13,017 bases of DNA from Phycisphaeraceae bacterium. Lineage in GTDB: Bacteria; Planctomycetota; Phycisphaerae; Phycisphaerales; Phycisphaeraceae. The DNA is taken from contig PUNN01000297.1 in NCBI GenBank assembly GCA_003552605.1, forward strand, positions 1 through 13,017, written 5' to 3'. Within the stretch, counting starts at the first letter, position 1. Each line of letters begins with the position of its first letter. Shown piece by piece: positions 1 through 6,904 of this stretch. A model generated the notes under the pieces. It was not told the DNA's origin. It saw only the letters and a list, made by a program, of their open reading frames with translations, and did no database searches. The translations under genes and the position numbers were made by a program.

Positions 1-80
1 CACTCGATCACCGGCACCTGGACCCGCCCATCAATGCACGTGATGGCGGTAGCGAAGCGGGCATCGGGACGTTCCGGCAT
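1..80 (-). CDS. Beta-carbonic-anhydrase-like protein, N-terminus only (cut by window edge)
   Basis: A leftward reading frame starts at the ATG complementary to 78-80 and stays open to the window edge, giving 26 residues: MPERPDARFATAITCIDGRV followed by QVPVIE. An AAGGA ribosome binding site lies about 9 bases upstream of this ATG (complement of about 90-94), which fixes the start. The segment ITCIDGR resembles the first zinc-binding motif of beta-carbonic anhydrases (Cys-x-Asp-x-Arg, with Cys as zinc ligand and the Asp-Arg dyad), as found in a group of short CA-like proteins starting A-I-T-C-x-D-G-R-V-Q-x-P-V-I-E. Whether the later zinc ligands exist cannot be seen, so enzymatic activity is unproven. 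The coding claim rests on the good start site and family-like sequence; the function is a motif-level inference. Confidence 0.55.
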   Translation of the reverse strand, partial: MPERPDARFATAITCIDGRVQVPVIE

Positions 81-622
81 GGCTGAGAGTCCTTCAAGCA
101 GGCGTGAGAAGCGGCTTGCAACTATTGCGAACCACGATTGTACCGTCGGGGCCGGTCCCGGCAAAGATGGTGGATCAGGCGAAGACTTGCGGTGGGTGCA
201 TGACGAATGCGGCGGAGCAACTCTTACCTCACTCTTGCCTCGGGAGAGGGGCCGGCAGTGACGGGCAAATTCGTGCCGGTCGTGCCGTGGCCTGAACCGA
301 GGGCCGATCCCCGCATGAGGCGGGAAGGGCGGTACATGAAGCATTCGGGCGTTTACACCGAGTCCCCCCTCACCCCAGCCCTCTCCCGAAGGGAGAGGGA
401 GTAAGGGGCTCCCGCAGCGCGTGTCATGTACCCACTTGCGGTAGCGGGGGTTGCGGCGATTCTGAGGAATCCGGGGTTCCGGGGGGCAGGTTGCGGGGGC
501 GAGGGGACCCGGGTGTGGGGCTTGCGCTTTAATCGTTGCCGGCGGTACGGAGTTGACCGGTCGGCGCCGTTGGCCGAAAGTGAGTTATTGCAACTTCAGC
601 CACCGGTTCGAAAGGAACTGCC
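81..622. other. Non-coding stretch between divergent genes
   Basis: This 542-base gap separates the leftward CA-like gene from the rightward ABC transporter gene. Open frames here are short, low-complexity in composition and resemble no family, so I call no gene. It contains a strong CCCTCTCCC/GGGAGAGGG hairpin (listed separately) and, at about 228-252, a degenerate relative of it (CTCACTCTTGCC then GGGAGAGGGG). The segment 421-540 is G-rich on this strand. A promoter for the ABC gene should lie at about 520-600, but I see no convincing -35/-10 pair (TTGACC at 553-558 has no good -10 partner). Confidence 0.6.
373..408. repeat. CCCTCTCCC hairpin repeat
   Basis: A perfect 9-base inverted repeat, CCCTCTCCC (379-387) and GGGAGAGGG (391-399), is separated by GAA; outer CCCC and GGGG runs can extend the pairing. 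The wording CTCACCCCAGCCCTCTCCC with its complement is, from general knowledge, a hairpin found dispersed between genes in many unrelated GC-rich bacteria. No T-run follows on either strand, so a classical intrinsic terminator is unlikely. Confidence 0.7.
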
Positions 623-2389
623 ATGGGGCCTGTCCGGCGCCTGCTCGGTTATCTCCATCCTTATCGCTGGCATCTGCTGTTCGGGCTGTTGCTGCTGCTG
701 CTGTCGACACCCGCGCAGCTCTTTGCCCCGCTGGTGTGGATGTTCGTGGTCGACCAGGTGATCCTGGCCGATACGCCGGCGGGGATTGAATGGGCTGGCA
801 CTCGGACGAATCTTCTCCTGCTCGCCCTGGCACTGATGCTGCTGGTTTACCTGCTCGGTACGGTCATGAGCGTGGGCCACCGTTATGTCATGGGCTTTGT
901 GGGTCAGCGTTTCATCTATGACATGCGTACGGACCTGTACCGTCACCTCCAGCACCACTCGATCGGCTTCTTTCATCAGCGCCGCAGCGGTGACCTGGTC
1001 TCGCGGACGATGAGCGACATCGACACGCTCGAGGAGGTGGCCATCCGCGGGGTGGATCAGGCGGTGGCCAACATCCTGCAACTGATCGGCGTGGCGGGTG
1101 TGATCCTGTATCTGAACTGGATCGTGGGTACGGCAACGCTGCTGCCGCTTCTCGGGGTGGTGCTGCTGGTTCGGTTTTTCAACCGCCGCGTCCGCCGCGT
1201 CTATCGCCAGGTCCGTGACCGGCTGGGCGATGTGTCGGCCAAGCTTCAGGAGAACTTCCTCGGCATGCTGGTCATCAAGGCCTTCGGCGCTGACCGGTTC
1301 GAGATCGCGCGCTTCGAGCGGGCCAACCGCGACTATCTCGATGCATCGATGCGCGGTGTCAAGGCGCGGGCGGGGTATTTCCCGGCAGTCGCGGCGGTGG
1401 GATTCCTCTCAAACGTGGCGATGCTCGGGGTCGGCGCGGCGATGGTGATGGCCGGCCGCTTCACCGTCGGCGGCCTTGTGGCCTACCGCGGTTACTGGTG
1501 GCAGCTCTTTGCCCCGGTGCAGACCCTGGCACAGCTCAACGAGATGCTCCAGCGCGCCGGCGCCGCCGCCTCGCGCGTGTTCGAGTTGATGGATGAACCG
1601 ATCGAGGTCACCGACAAGCCCGATGCCCGCCAACTGCCCCGGGCCGAGGGGCGCCTTGCCTGTGAGAAAGTGACTTTCGCCTACGCCAAGGACAACGAGC
1701 CTGTCCTGCGGGATATCGACCTCCACATCGACTGCGGGCAGAAGCTCGGCATCGTCGGCCCCTCCGGTGGCGGCAAGAGCACGCTGCTGTCACTCATGCT
1801 TCGGCTCTATGATCCGCAGGCCGGGCGCATCACGCTCGATGGCCACGACCTGCGCGACCTGATGCAGCAGTCGCTTCGCAGCCACTTCGGCGTGGTGACG
1901 CAGGAGCCGTTCCTGTTCAACGAATCGGTGCGGGCCAACATCCTCTATGGCCGGCCCGATGCCACCGAAGCGCAGTTGATCGAAGCGGCGGAACTGGCCA
2001 ATGCCCATGGCTTCATCGAGCAGTTGCCCCGGGGCTATGACACGCTCGTGGGCGAGCGGGGCGTGCGTCTTTCCGGTGGGCAGAAGCAGCGCATCTGCAT
2101 CGCCCGCGCATTCCTTGCGGACCCGGCGATCCTGCTGCTCGATGAAGCCACCGCCGCGGTCGAACCGGAGAGTGAAACGATCATCCAGGCCGCGCTGACG
2201 CGGCTGCTCGAAGGCCGCACGGGCTTGATCGTGTCTCACCGTTTGTCGATGGTGCGCGATGCCGATCAGCTCATCGTGCTGCGCGATGGCCGCATCACCG
2301 AGCGCGGCACACACGAAGAACTGATGGAGCGCAGCGGCTGGTACGCGCGGATGTATCGCCTGCAAATGGGGCTTGAAGAGGCGGCGTGA
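623..2389 (+). CDS. ABC exporter half-transporter (fused membrane and ATPase domains)
   Basis: A 588-residue inner-membrane exporter of the MsbA/multidrug type. It should work as a homodimer or heterodimer that couples ATP hydrolysis to export of lipid, drug or peptide; the substrate cannot be read from sequence. The N-terminal half carries about six hydrophobic segments (near residues 15-38, 60-82, two between 148-185, two between 250-290). The ATPase half has Walker A GPSGGGKST (379-387), Q-loop Gln427, signature LSGGQ (483-487), Walker B ending in Asp507 with catalytic Glu508, and switch His539. The D-loop, usually SALD, reads AAVE (511-514), a departure in an otherwise intact site. AAAGGA lies 6 bases before the ATG. 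The next gene, dapA, is 331 bases away behind repeats and its own promoter, so this gene appears monocistronic. Length is typical. Confidence 0.93.
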   Translation: MGPVRRLLGYLHPYRWHLLFGLLLLLLSTPAQLFAPLVWMFVVDQVILADTPAGIEWAGTRTNLLLLALALMLLVYLLGTVMSVGHRYVMGFVGQRFIYDMRTDLYRHLQHHSIGFFHQRRSGDLVSRTMSDIDTLEEVAIRGVDQAVANILQLIGVAGVILYLNWIVGTATLLPLLGVVLLVRFFNRRVRRVYRQVRDRLGDVSAKLQENFLGMLVIKAFGADRFEIARFERANRDYLDASMRGVKARAGYFPAVAAVGFLSNVAMLGVGAAMVMAGRFTVGGLVAYRGYWWQLFAPVQTLAQLNEMLQRAGAAASRVFELMDEPIEVTDKPDARQLPRAEGRLACEKVTFAYAKDNEPVLRDIDLHIDCGQKLGIVGPSGGGKSTLLSLMLRLYDPQAGRITLDGHDLRDLMQQSLRSHFGVVTQEPFLFNESVRANILYGRPDATEAQLIEAAELANAHGFIEQLPRGYDTLVGERGVRLSGGQKQRICIARAFLADPAILLLDEATAAVEPESETIIQAALTRLLEGRTGLIVSHRLSMVRDADQLIVLRDGRITERGTHEELMERSGWYARMYRLQMGLEEAA

Positions 2390-2390
2390 T

Positions 2391-2470
2391 GGGCGAAGGG
2401 GCATGTAGAACACCGCGCGGGGGGACAACCGCGGGTGGCATGGCCGCTTCGCGAGCCCTTGCCGCCGCCG
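2391..2470. repeat. Degenerate fragment of the intergenic palindromic repeat
   Basis: Directly after the ABC stop codon, an outer-arm-like GGGCGAAGGGGCATGTAG (2391-2408) is followed by a middle-arm-like GGGTGGCATGG (2433-2443), in the same order as the left half of the full copy next to it. The 15-mer CCCTTGCCGCCGCCG (2456-2470) recurs exactly at 2636-2650, so it brackets the neighbouring full copy as a direct repeat. This looks like a decayed half copy. Confidence 0.6.
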
Positions 2471-2472
2471 CA

Positions 2473-2638
2473 GGGCGAACGCATGTAGCTTGGGTGGCAT
2501 GGTCAGCAGCCGTCTTTCCGAGGGCGGCTGATGGCCATGCGGCGAACCCCCAATCACAGGCCGTCATGGCCATCGGCTGCGCTTCCGGGGGCAGCCGCTG
2601 ACGCAGCCAGCCGGTTTCGCGTCTACATGCGTTTGCCC
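2473..2638. repeat. Intergenic modular palindromic repeat, copy 1
   Basis: A nested imperfect inverted repeat between the ABC gene and dapA. Left outer arm GGGCGAACGCATGTAGCT (2473-2490) pairs with CTACATGCGTTTGCCC (2623-2638) with one mismatch in 16. A middle module GGTGGCATGGTCAGCAGCC (2493-2511) faces CAGCCGCTGAC (2592-2602). An inner arm CGGCTGATGGCCATG (2525-2539) faces CATGGCCATCGGCTG (2565-2579). The left outer arm is identical over 18 bases to the complement of the right outer arm of copy 3. The block 2565-2613 matches the complement of 3718-3766 at 46 of 49 positions. The whole could fold as one long hairpin in RNA or single-stranded DNA. Confidence 0.85.
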
Positions 2639-2658
2639 TTGCCGCCGCCGGCGGCGCG

Positions 2659-2687
2659 TTGCCAGTGCGGCGGCCGTGGTCTAAATT
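2659..2687 (+). promoter_or_regulatory. Sigma-70-type promoter of dapA
   Basis: A -35-like TTGCCA (2659-2664) and -10-like TAAATT (2682-2687) are separated by 17 bases, the optimal spacing. Transcription would start near 2694 and give a leader of roughly 27 bases containing the AGGAGG ribosome binding site. It lies just outside repeat copy 1. Confidence 0.55.
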
Positions 2688-2720
2688 GGCGCCTTCCCAC
2701 CCACAGGAGGCCATGTGGCC

Positions 2721-3596
2721 ATGTTTCAAGGTGTGCTTACGGCAATGGTGACCCCTTTCCGCGATGGAGAGGTGGACTTCGATCGGCTGCGGGCCAATGT
2801 CACCGGGCAGGTGCAGGCCGGCATTGATGGCCTCGTGCCCTGCGGGACCACGGGTGAAAGCCCCACGCTGAGCCACGAAGAGCATGACCGCGTGATCGAG
2901 GTGGTCGTCGAAACCGCCGAGGGTCGCATCCCGATCGTTGCGGGCACGGGGTCAAACTCGACTCAGGAGGCCCTGCGGCTGACCCGACACGCCGCGAGTG
3001 TGGGCGCTTCGGCGAGCCTCCAGGTCTGCCCGTATTACAACAAGCCATCGCAGGAGGGCATGTACCGCCATTTCATGACCATTGCCGATGATGTCGACCT
3101 GCCCATGGTGCTCTACAACATTCCCGGCCGTACCGGTGTCACGATGGAACCTCACACGGTGGCGCGGCTCGCTGAGCATCCCAACATCGTCGGGATCAAG
3201 GAGGCGACCGGCTCGCTGGACATTGCCAGCGAGATCGCAGCGCTGTGCCCGCCTGACCGCATGGTCATCCTCTCGGGTGATGATTCGATGACGCTGCCGC
3301 TTGCGAGCATCGGCGGCCGGGGGGTGATCAGCGTGGCGAGCAATCTCATTCCACAGCGGGTGGTGAAGATGGTCCACGCCGCGCTCGCCGGTGATTGGGA
3401 GATCGCGCAGCAGCGGCATCTGAAGCTGTTCGCCCTCTTCCGGGCTTTCTTTCTCGAGGGCAACCCGGTATCGATCAAGGCGGCGATGGCGCTTGCGGGC
3501 CTGGACAGCGGTGAACTCCGCCTGCCCCTGGCCCCGATGAGTGATTCGGGCCGGGATGCGTTACGCGGTGTGCTTGGCGAGTACGGGCTGGTCTGA
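2721..3596 (+). CDS. dapA: 4-hydroxy-tetrahydrodipicolinate synthase
   Basis: Cytoplasmic class I aldolase-type enzyme that condenses pyruvate with aspartate semialdehyde in the first committed step of diaminopimelate/lysine synthesis. The 291-residue product has the family's usual length and start (MFQGVLTAMVTPF). Visible catalytic residues are Thr43-Thr44 in CGTTGES, Tyr132 in LYNIPGRTG with Arg137, and Schiff-base Lys160 in GIKEATG. These are one less than the E. coli numbering, which supports the ATG at 2721. A GTG at 2715 would add two residues. AGGAGG (2705-2710) is 10 bases from the ATG and 4 from the GTG, and the ATG at 2713 is out of frame. No lysine-pathway neighbour is present; repeats flank the gene on both sides and it has its own promoter, so it is probably transcribed alone. 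Some relatives of this fold act on other aldehydes, but the residue set fits DapA. Confidence 0.95.
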   Translation: MFQGVLTAMVTPFRDGEVDFDRLRANVTGQVQAGIDGLVPCGTTGESPTLSHEEHDRVIEVVVETAEGRIPIVAGTGSNSTQEALRLTRHAASVGASASLQVCPYYNKPSQEGMYRHFMTIADDVDLPMVLYNIPGRTGVTMEPHTVARLAEHPNIVGIKEATGSLDIASEIAALCPPDRMVILSGDDSMTLPLASIGGRGVISVASNLIPQRVVKMVHAALAGDWEIAQQRHLKLFALFRAFFLEGNPVSIKAAMALAGLDSGELRLPLAPMSDSGRDALRGVLGEYGLV

Positions 3597-3701
3597 AAGC
3601 ATCCGGCAGCGTCCCGGCGTCCCGCCACCCCCGCGCCCAGCTCCCCAGCGCGGCGGCCGCCCCTCATGCCCGGGTTCATGACTCATGTCGTGGGATCCCT
3701 T

Positions 3702-3860
3702 TGTGGCCAGAGATGGTCGGCTGGCTGCGTTATCGGCTGCCCCCGCAAGCGCAGCCGATGGCCATGCGGTCCGGAGGGTTCAGGGGGCCCCCGAGCGCCT
3801 CGCGGGCTCGCATGGCCATCGGGCTGATGACACCTCCGGAAGCCGCTGACCATGCCACCC
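3702..3860. repeat. Intergenic modular palindromic repeat, copy 2
   Basis: This copy fills the centre of the 361-base gap between dapA and thiS. Its left half (3718-3766) is the complement of copy 1's right half (46/49 identical). The inner arms are CAGCCGATGGCCATG (3752-3766) and CATGGCCATCGGGCTG (3811-3826). The middle module CCGGAAGCCGCTGACCATGC begins at 3836, and GCCGCTGACCATGCCACC is shared with copy 3. The loop carries GAGGGTTCAGGG (3774-3785), found inverted in copy 4, and the palindrome GGGGGCCCCC (3783-3792). No outer arm is recognisable on the right side. Apart from this, 3597-3701 holds no gene or clear signal that I can see. Confidence 0.82.
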
Positions 3861-3943
3861 ATGCGCGGTTTTCCGCGGCGCGTGTCATGCTCCCGCATTC
3901 ACCCCCAACCCCGGTCGAGGTGCAAAAAGGTCCCGGCGGCGCG

Positions 3944-3957
3944 TATCATCTGTTGCT
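3944..3957 (+). promoter_or_regulatory. -10-like box directly before thiS (possible leaderless start)
   Basis: TATCAT (3944-3949) lies 8 bases before the thiS ATG, so transcription would begin at or within a base or two of the start codon. No ribosome binding site is present. A -35 element is poor (GTGCAA at 3920-3925, spacing 18). No TPP riboswitch consensus is visible upstream. Confidence 0.4.
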
Positions 3958-4158
3958 ATGAAGATTACCGTCAATGGACAGCAGCAGGAGGCCGGCGAGG
4001 TGCAGACCGTCGCCGAGTTGGTTGAGCAGATGGGCCTTGGTAACGCCGCCGTGGCGGTCGAGGTCAACCGCGAGGTCGTCCCCAAGCGCGCCCACGCCGA
4101 GACAACTTTGAAGGAGGGGGATGAGGTCGAGGTCGTGACGCTCGTCGGCGGTGGCTGA
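3958..4158 (+). CDS. thiS: Sulfur carrier protein ThiS
   Basis: A 66-residue ubiquitin-fold sulfur carrier of thiamine thiazole synthesis. Its C-terminal glycine is adenylated by ThiF-type enzymes, converted to a thiocarboxylate, and donates sulfur to ThiG. The sequence starts MKITVNGQ, has the conserved hydrophobic strand AVAVEVNREVVPK, and ends VTLVGGG, with the diagnostic terminal Gly-Gly. Length is typical. There is no Shine-Dalgarno; the ATG directly follows a -10-like box, suggesting a leaderless mRNA. thiG follows 79 bases downstream in the same direction, the usual partner. No thiF, thiO/thiH or thiC is in the window. Confidence 0.93.
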   Translation: MKITVNGQQQEAGEVQTVAELVEQMGLGNAAVAVEVNREVVPKRAHAETTLKEGDEVEVVTLVGGG

Positions 4159-4237
4159 AGCGGTGTATCGCGCGGGGGGCAAGCTCTGTCAATCACGAAT
4201 GCAACGAAACCGAACATCGCAGGAGCAACTGTTTTCG

Positions 4238-5104
4238 ATGACCCATACCAATCCCGAGACGGAGACTTCCCTCGATACCCCGCTCACCCTCGGCGGACGC
4301 GCGCTTCGCTCACGGCTGATCGTCGGGACCGGCAAGTACCGCGACTATCCGACGATGCAGCAGGCGCTCGATGCCAGCGGCGCGGAGGTGATCACCGTGG
4401 CGGTCCGCCGCGAGCGGCTGATTGATGAGCAGGGCCATTCGCTGCTCGATTACATCGACACCGACCGCTACACGATCCTGCCCAATACCGCCGGCTGCTT
4501 CACCGCCGTGGATGCGGTGCGCGTGGCCCGGCTTGGCCGCGAGTTGCTCGAGCAACTCGATAATCCGGGCAGGGAATGGGTCAAGCTCGAAGTACTCGGG
4601 GACAGAAAGACGCTGCTGCCCGATCCCCAGGGCACGCTCGAGGCATGTCGCGAGCTAGTTGCCGACGGCTTCCAGGTGCTCTGCTACACCTCGGATGATC
4701 CGATCATGGCCGCGAAGATACGCGATGCCGGTGCCACCAGTGTCATGCCCGCCGGCTCGCCCATCGGCTCCGGGCAAGGGGTGCTCAACCCCGCCAATAT
4801 CCGCATCATTCTCGAGATGCTCAAGGACCCCGAATCCGGCGGGCAGCCGGACTACCCCGTGATCGTCGATGCGGGAGTCGGCACGGCGTCGGATGTGACG
4901 GTGGCGATGGAACTCGGCTCCGATGGGGTGCTTCTGAATACGGGCGTGGCACACGCCAAGGAGCCGGTGAAGATGGCCCACGCCATGCGTCACGCCCTCG
5001 AAGCCGGCCGGCTGGCGTACCTCGCCGGCCGCATCCCCCGAAAGCTCTACGCCACGGCCAGCTCGCCTTGGGAAGGGACCATCAGCCACATTCCGGGCGA
5101 ATGA
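4238..5104 (+). CDS. thiG: Thiazole synthase ThiG
   Basis: Cytoplasmic TIM-barrel enzyme that makes the thiazole phosphate of thiamine from deoxyxylulose phosphate, dehydroglycine and ThiS thiocarboxylate. The 288-residue product shows the family hallmarks in order: LIVGTGKY near the N-terminus, EVITVAVRR, Schiff-base Lys116 in WVKLEVLGD, PAGSPIGSGQG, VIVDAGVGTASDV and GVLLNTGVAHAKEPVKMAHAM. The ATG at 4238 is chosen because AGGAG (4221-4225) precedes it, though 12 bases away, which is long. The frame stays open upstream to 4151, overlapping thiS, but that extension has no family similarity. It is about 20-30 residues longer than many ThiG proteins, mostly at the N-terminus. It should be co-transcribed with thiS. 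Confidence 0.95.
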   Translation: MTHTNPETETSLDTPLTLGGRALRSRLIVGTGKYRDYPTMQQALDASGAEVITVAVRRERLIDEQGHSLLDYIDTDRYTILPNTAGCFTAVDAVRVARLGRELLEQLDNPGREWVKLEVLGDRKTLLPDPQGTLEACRELVADGFQVLCYTSDDPIMAAKIRDAGATSVMPAGSPIGSGQGVLNPANIRIILEMLKDPESGGQPDYPVIVDAGVGTASDVTVAMELGSDGVLLNTGVAHAKEPVKMAHAMRHALEAGRLAYLAGRIPRKLYATASSPWEGTISHIPGE

Positions 5105-5160
5105 GCCCGAGCCGGGCGCGGGCGATGGCCCACGGACGATGATGGCGGGCGCGGGGGGCA

Positions 5161-5361
5161 CCGGCGAAGGCAAGCGCATGTAGCCCCGGTGGCATCGTCA
5201 GCAGCCGCCATGGCGGGGCCGGCTGACAGCCATGACGGGAACCCCCGGAACCCCCGGAACCCCCGGGCATGAGCCCGGATGGCCATCGGCTGGGGACACC
5301 CCCCGCAAGCCGCTGACCATGCCACCCAATCCGGGAGCTACATGCGTTCGCCCTGCGCCGG
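5161..5361. repeat. Intergenic modular palindromic repeat, copy 3 (most complete)
   Basis: The most symmetric copy, in the 398-base gap between thiG and the NfeD gene. Left outer arm (core GCGCATGTAGC, 5174-5184, with CCGGCG at 5161-5166) pairs with AGCTACATGCGTTCGCCC (5336-5353) and CGCCGG (5356-5361). The middle modules GGTGGCATCGTCAGCAGCC (5188-5206) and GCCGCTGACCATGCCACC (5309-5326) pair, and ATGGCCATCGGCTG (5279-5292) is the right inner arm facing a degenerate left one (5221-5234). Its loop contains three exact tandem copies of GGAACCCCC (5238-5264). The rest of the gap (5105-5160, 5362-5489) shows no gene. Confidence 0.85.
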
Positions 5362-5489
5362 TTGCGGGGCCGGTTGATCCGGGTGTCAAGTCCGGATTTA
5401 ATCGTACGGCAATCGGGCAGCCGCCCGGGCGGCTGTCAGGTACTGCCTCGCGGTAGCCGAGGCTCGATCCCGACCTGATGTTTTGGGAG

Positions 5490-5502
5490 TAGAATCTCCA
5501 CC
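5490..5502 (+). promoter_or_regulatory. -10-like box directly before the NfeD gene (possible leaderless start)
   Basis: TAGAAT (5490-5495) ends 7 bases before the ATG at 5503. There is no purine-rich ribosome binding site (the bases are CTCCACC). No good -35 is visible. The arrangement matches those before thiS and before the small leftward gene at 10300. Confidence 0.4.
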
Positions 5503-5997
5503 ATGATTGAATGGGCCCTGATCTGTGCCATCGCAGCGGTCATCCTCTTCGTCCTCGAAGTCTTCGTCCCCACCGGTGGGACGGCCGGGCTGCTCGGGAC
5601 GGTGGCCACCGCCGCGTTCGTCATCCTGCTGTTCATGCACGACACCACGTATGGCCTTGCTGCGGCGATCGTGGTGATCATGTCCATCCCGCTGGTGCTG
5701 TACCTGATCGTCCGCTTCTGGCCGGACACGCCAATCGGCCGGATGATGACACTTCGCAGCGAGCCACGGCACTCCCCGGCCGACCACGGCGATGCCGGGA
5801 TCGAGGCCACGGAAGAGGCCGAGACGACGCTTGTGGGCAAGCGCGGCCAGTCGGTCACGCCGCTGCGGCCGGTGGGCGTGTGCGTGATCGACGGCCGACG
5901 CCGCGACTGCATCTCCGAGAGTGGCACGATCCCCGCCGAAGTCGAGGTCGAGGTCGTCTCCGCCGATGGGATGCAGGTGAAGGTGCGGCAGGTGTGA
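5503..5997 (+). CDS. Short NfeD-like membrane protein
   Basis: A 164-residue protein of the short NfeD class. Two or three N-terminal transmembrane helices (about residues 3-21, 28-46 and 50-72; the first ends in EVFVPTGG, typical of the family) are followed by a charged linker rich in Glu/Asp/His (about 85-108). A C-terminal beta-rich domain (about 109-164) begins LVGKRGQSVTPLRPVG and matches the NfeD OB-fold domain. Long NfeD proteins carry an N-terminal serine protease, which is absent here. Short forms usually sit next to an SPFH/flotillin-type gene and are linked to membrane microdomains, but no such partner is in the window. The ATG at 5503 has no ribosome binding site. The next gene begins 43 bases downstream, so read-through into the unknown module is possible. 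Confidence 0.8.
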   Translation: MIEWALICAIAAVILFVLEVFVPTGGTAGLLGTVATAAFVILLFMHDTTYGLAAAIVVIMSIPLVLYLIVRFWPDTPIGRMMTLRSEPRHSPADHGDAGIEATEEAETTLVGKRGQSVTPLRPVGVCVIDGRRRDCISESGTIPAEVEVEVVSADGMQVKVRQV

Positions 5998-6040
5998 TCG
6001 GTTGACAGGCCTCCGCTAGAGCTCCACGGAGAGAAGTTCG

Positions 6041-6904
6041 GTGACAGGAAACGTGACGACCCTGCCGAGCTACACGAGACCGCCACTGGTGGAGGTGGCG
6101 ATTTCCGTCGAATTCGACCCGCCGGCGGGGTTGAACGCGGCACACCTCGGGGCGTTCTGGACCACCTTCCGTGACCGGTTCCCCAGCGTGCATGCCACTA
6201 CCCCGATCGGGCCGACCGCCGAAGACTTTGAGGCAGCAGGGCAGTGGGTCCCGCCGTCATTGCGACTGGCGTTGAGCGACCGGACGGATTGCCGTATCCA
6301 GATGGTCTCGGGCGACGATCAGTGGATGTGGCAGGTCCAGTCCGACCGTCTGGTTGTGAACTGGCGCAAACGTGGGGACGCGTATCCACGTTACAGCGCC
6401 GCACTCGATCAGTTCCGTGAAGCGTGGAAGGCATGGCTGGACATGCTCAGGCATGCACAGCTCAATCGCCCGCAGTCACGGCTTTGGCACCTGACTTACG
6501 TCAACCGTATCCCGCAAGGCGATCTGTGGGATTCACCTCGCGACTGGCCCGGGGTCTTTCCCGGACTCTGGGGTACACCGGCAGCGGCGATGGATGAACT
6601 GCAACTGAAAGGATTGCGAGGGCAATGGGTGTGGGAACACGCCACGATTCCCGCCCGTCTCCACGTGGAATCCTCACCGGCGCGGGTGGGCCATGATCCG
6701 CCGCAAGACCTTCTGGTTCTCAACCTGACCGCGCGCGGGCCAGTGGTGTCCCTGTCCGGCGAAGCGGTGGCGGACGCTGAAGGATTGACGGGGATCGAAG
6801 CCGGCCTGCATCATGGGCACAAGATGATCGTCTGTAAATTCGACACTGTCACCTCCAGCAAGGCAAAGGAGCACTGGGGCCGCCATGAGTACACTCGCCA
6901 GTGA
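6041..6904 (+). CDS. TIGR04255-family protein (function unknown)
   Basis: A 287-residue soluble protein. The opening YTRPPLVEVAISVEFDPP matches the start of the TIGR04255 family (aromatic, x, x, Pro-Pro, hydrophobic, Glu). The centre has LWHLTYVNRIPQGD (about residues 147-160), also family-like, and the C-terminal third reads LLVLNLTARGPV. No catalytic motif, signal peptide or membrane helix is visible, and the family has no assigned biochemical role that I know of. The start is the GTG at 6041, preceded by GGAGAG about 7 bases upstream. Its last 20 bases overlap the next gene, implying translational coupling and an operon. Assignment to the family rests on remembered motif style, not a search. 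Confidence 0.75.
   Translation: MTGNVTTLPSYTRPPLVEVAISVEFDPPAGLNAAHLGAFWTTFRDRFPSVHATTPIGPTAEDFEAAGQWVPPSLRLALSDRTDCRIQMVSGDDQWMWQVQSDRLVVNWRKRGDAYPRYSAALDQFREAWKAWLDMLRHAQLNRPQSRLWHLTYVNRIPQGDLWDSPRDWPGVFPGLWGTPAAAMDELQLKGLRGQWVWEHATIPARLHVESSPARVGHDPPQDLLVLNLTARGPVVSLSGEAVADAEGLTGIEAGLHHGHKMIVCKFDTVTSSKAKEHWGRHEYTRQ

Noticed and set aside
34..404. Three overlapping rightward open frames of 63-75 codons at the left end
   Set aside because: They overlap each other, have no ribosome binding site or recognisable content, and two overlap the hairpin repeat or the better-supported leftward gene start.
596..1081. Long leftward open frame (161 codons) opposite the ABC transporter gene
   Set aside because: It is antisense to a clear ABC exporter gene, has shadow-type composition rich in His, Arg and Gln, and has no ribosome binding site or family resemblance.
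1790..2557. Leftward 255-codon open frame overlapping the ATPase half of the ABC gene
   Set aside because: It is the complement of the conserved Walker/signature region and runs into the palindromic repeats; long antisense frames are expected at this G+C content.
2295..2885. Leftward 196-codon frame over the ABC/dapA gap
   Set aside because: It translates the repeat element and antisense dapA; similar peptide strings recur from the other repeat copies, showing that they come from the repeat and not from a protein.
3700..3957. TPP riboswitch before thiS
   Set aside because: Expected for thiamine genes, but the gap holds repeat copy 2 and lacks the CTGAGA and ACCTGATC core motifs; the -10-like box also lies too close to the ATG to leave a leader.
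2473..5361. CRISPR array
   Set aside because: The repeats are long mirrored palindromes hundreds of bases apart with genes between them, not short direct repeats with regular spacers.
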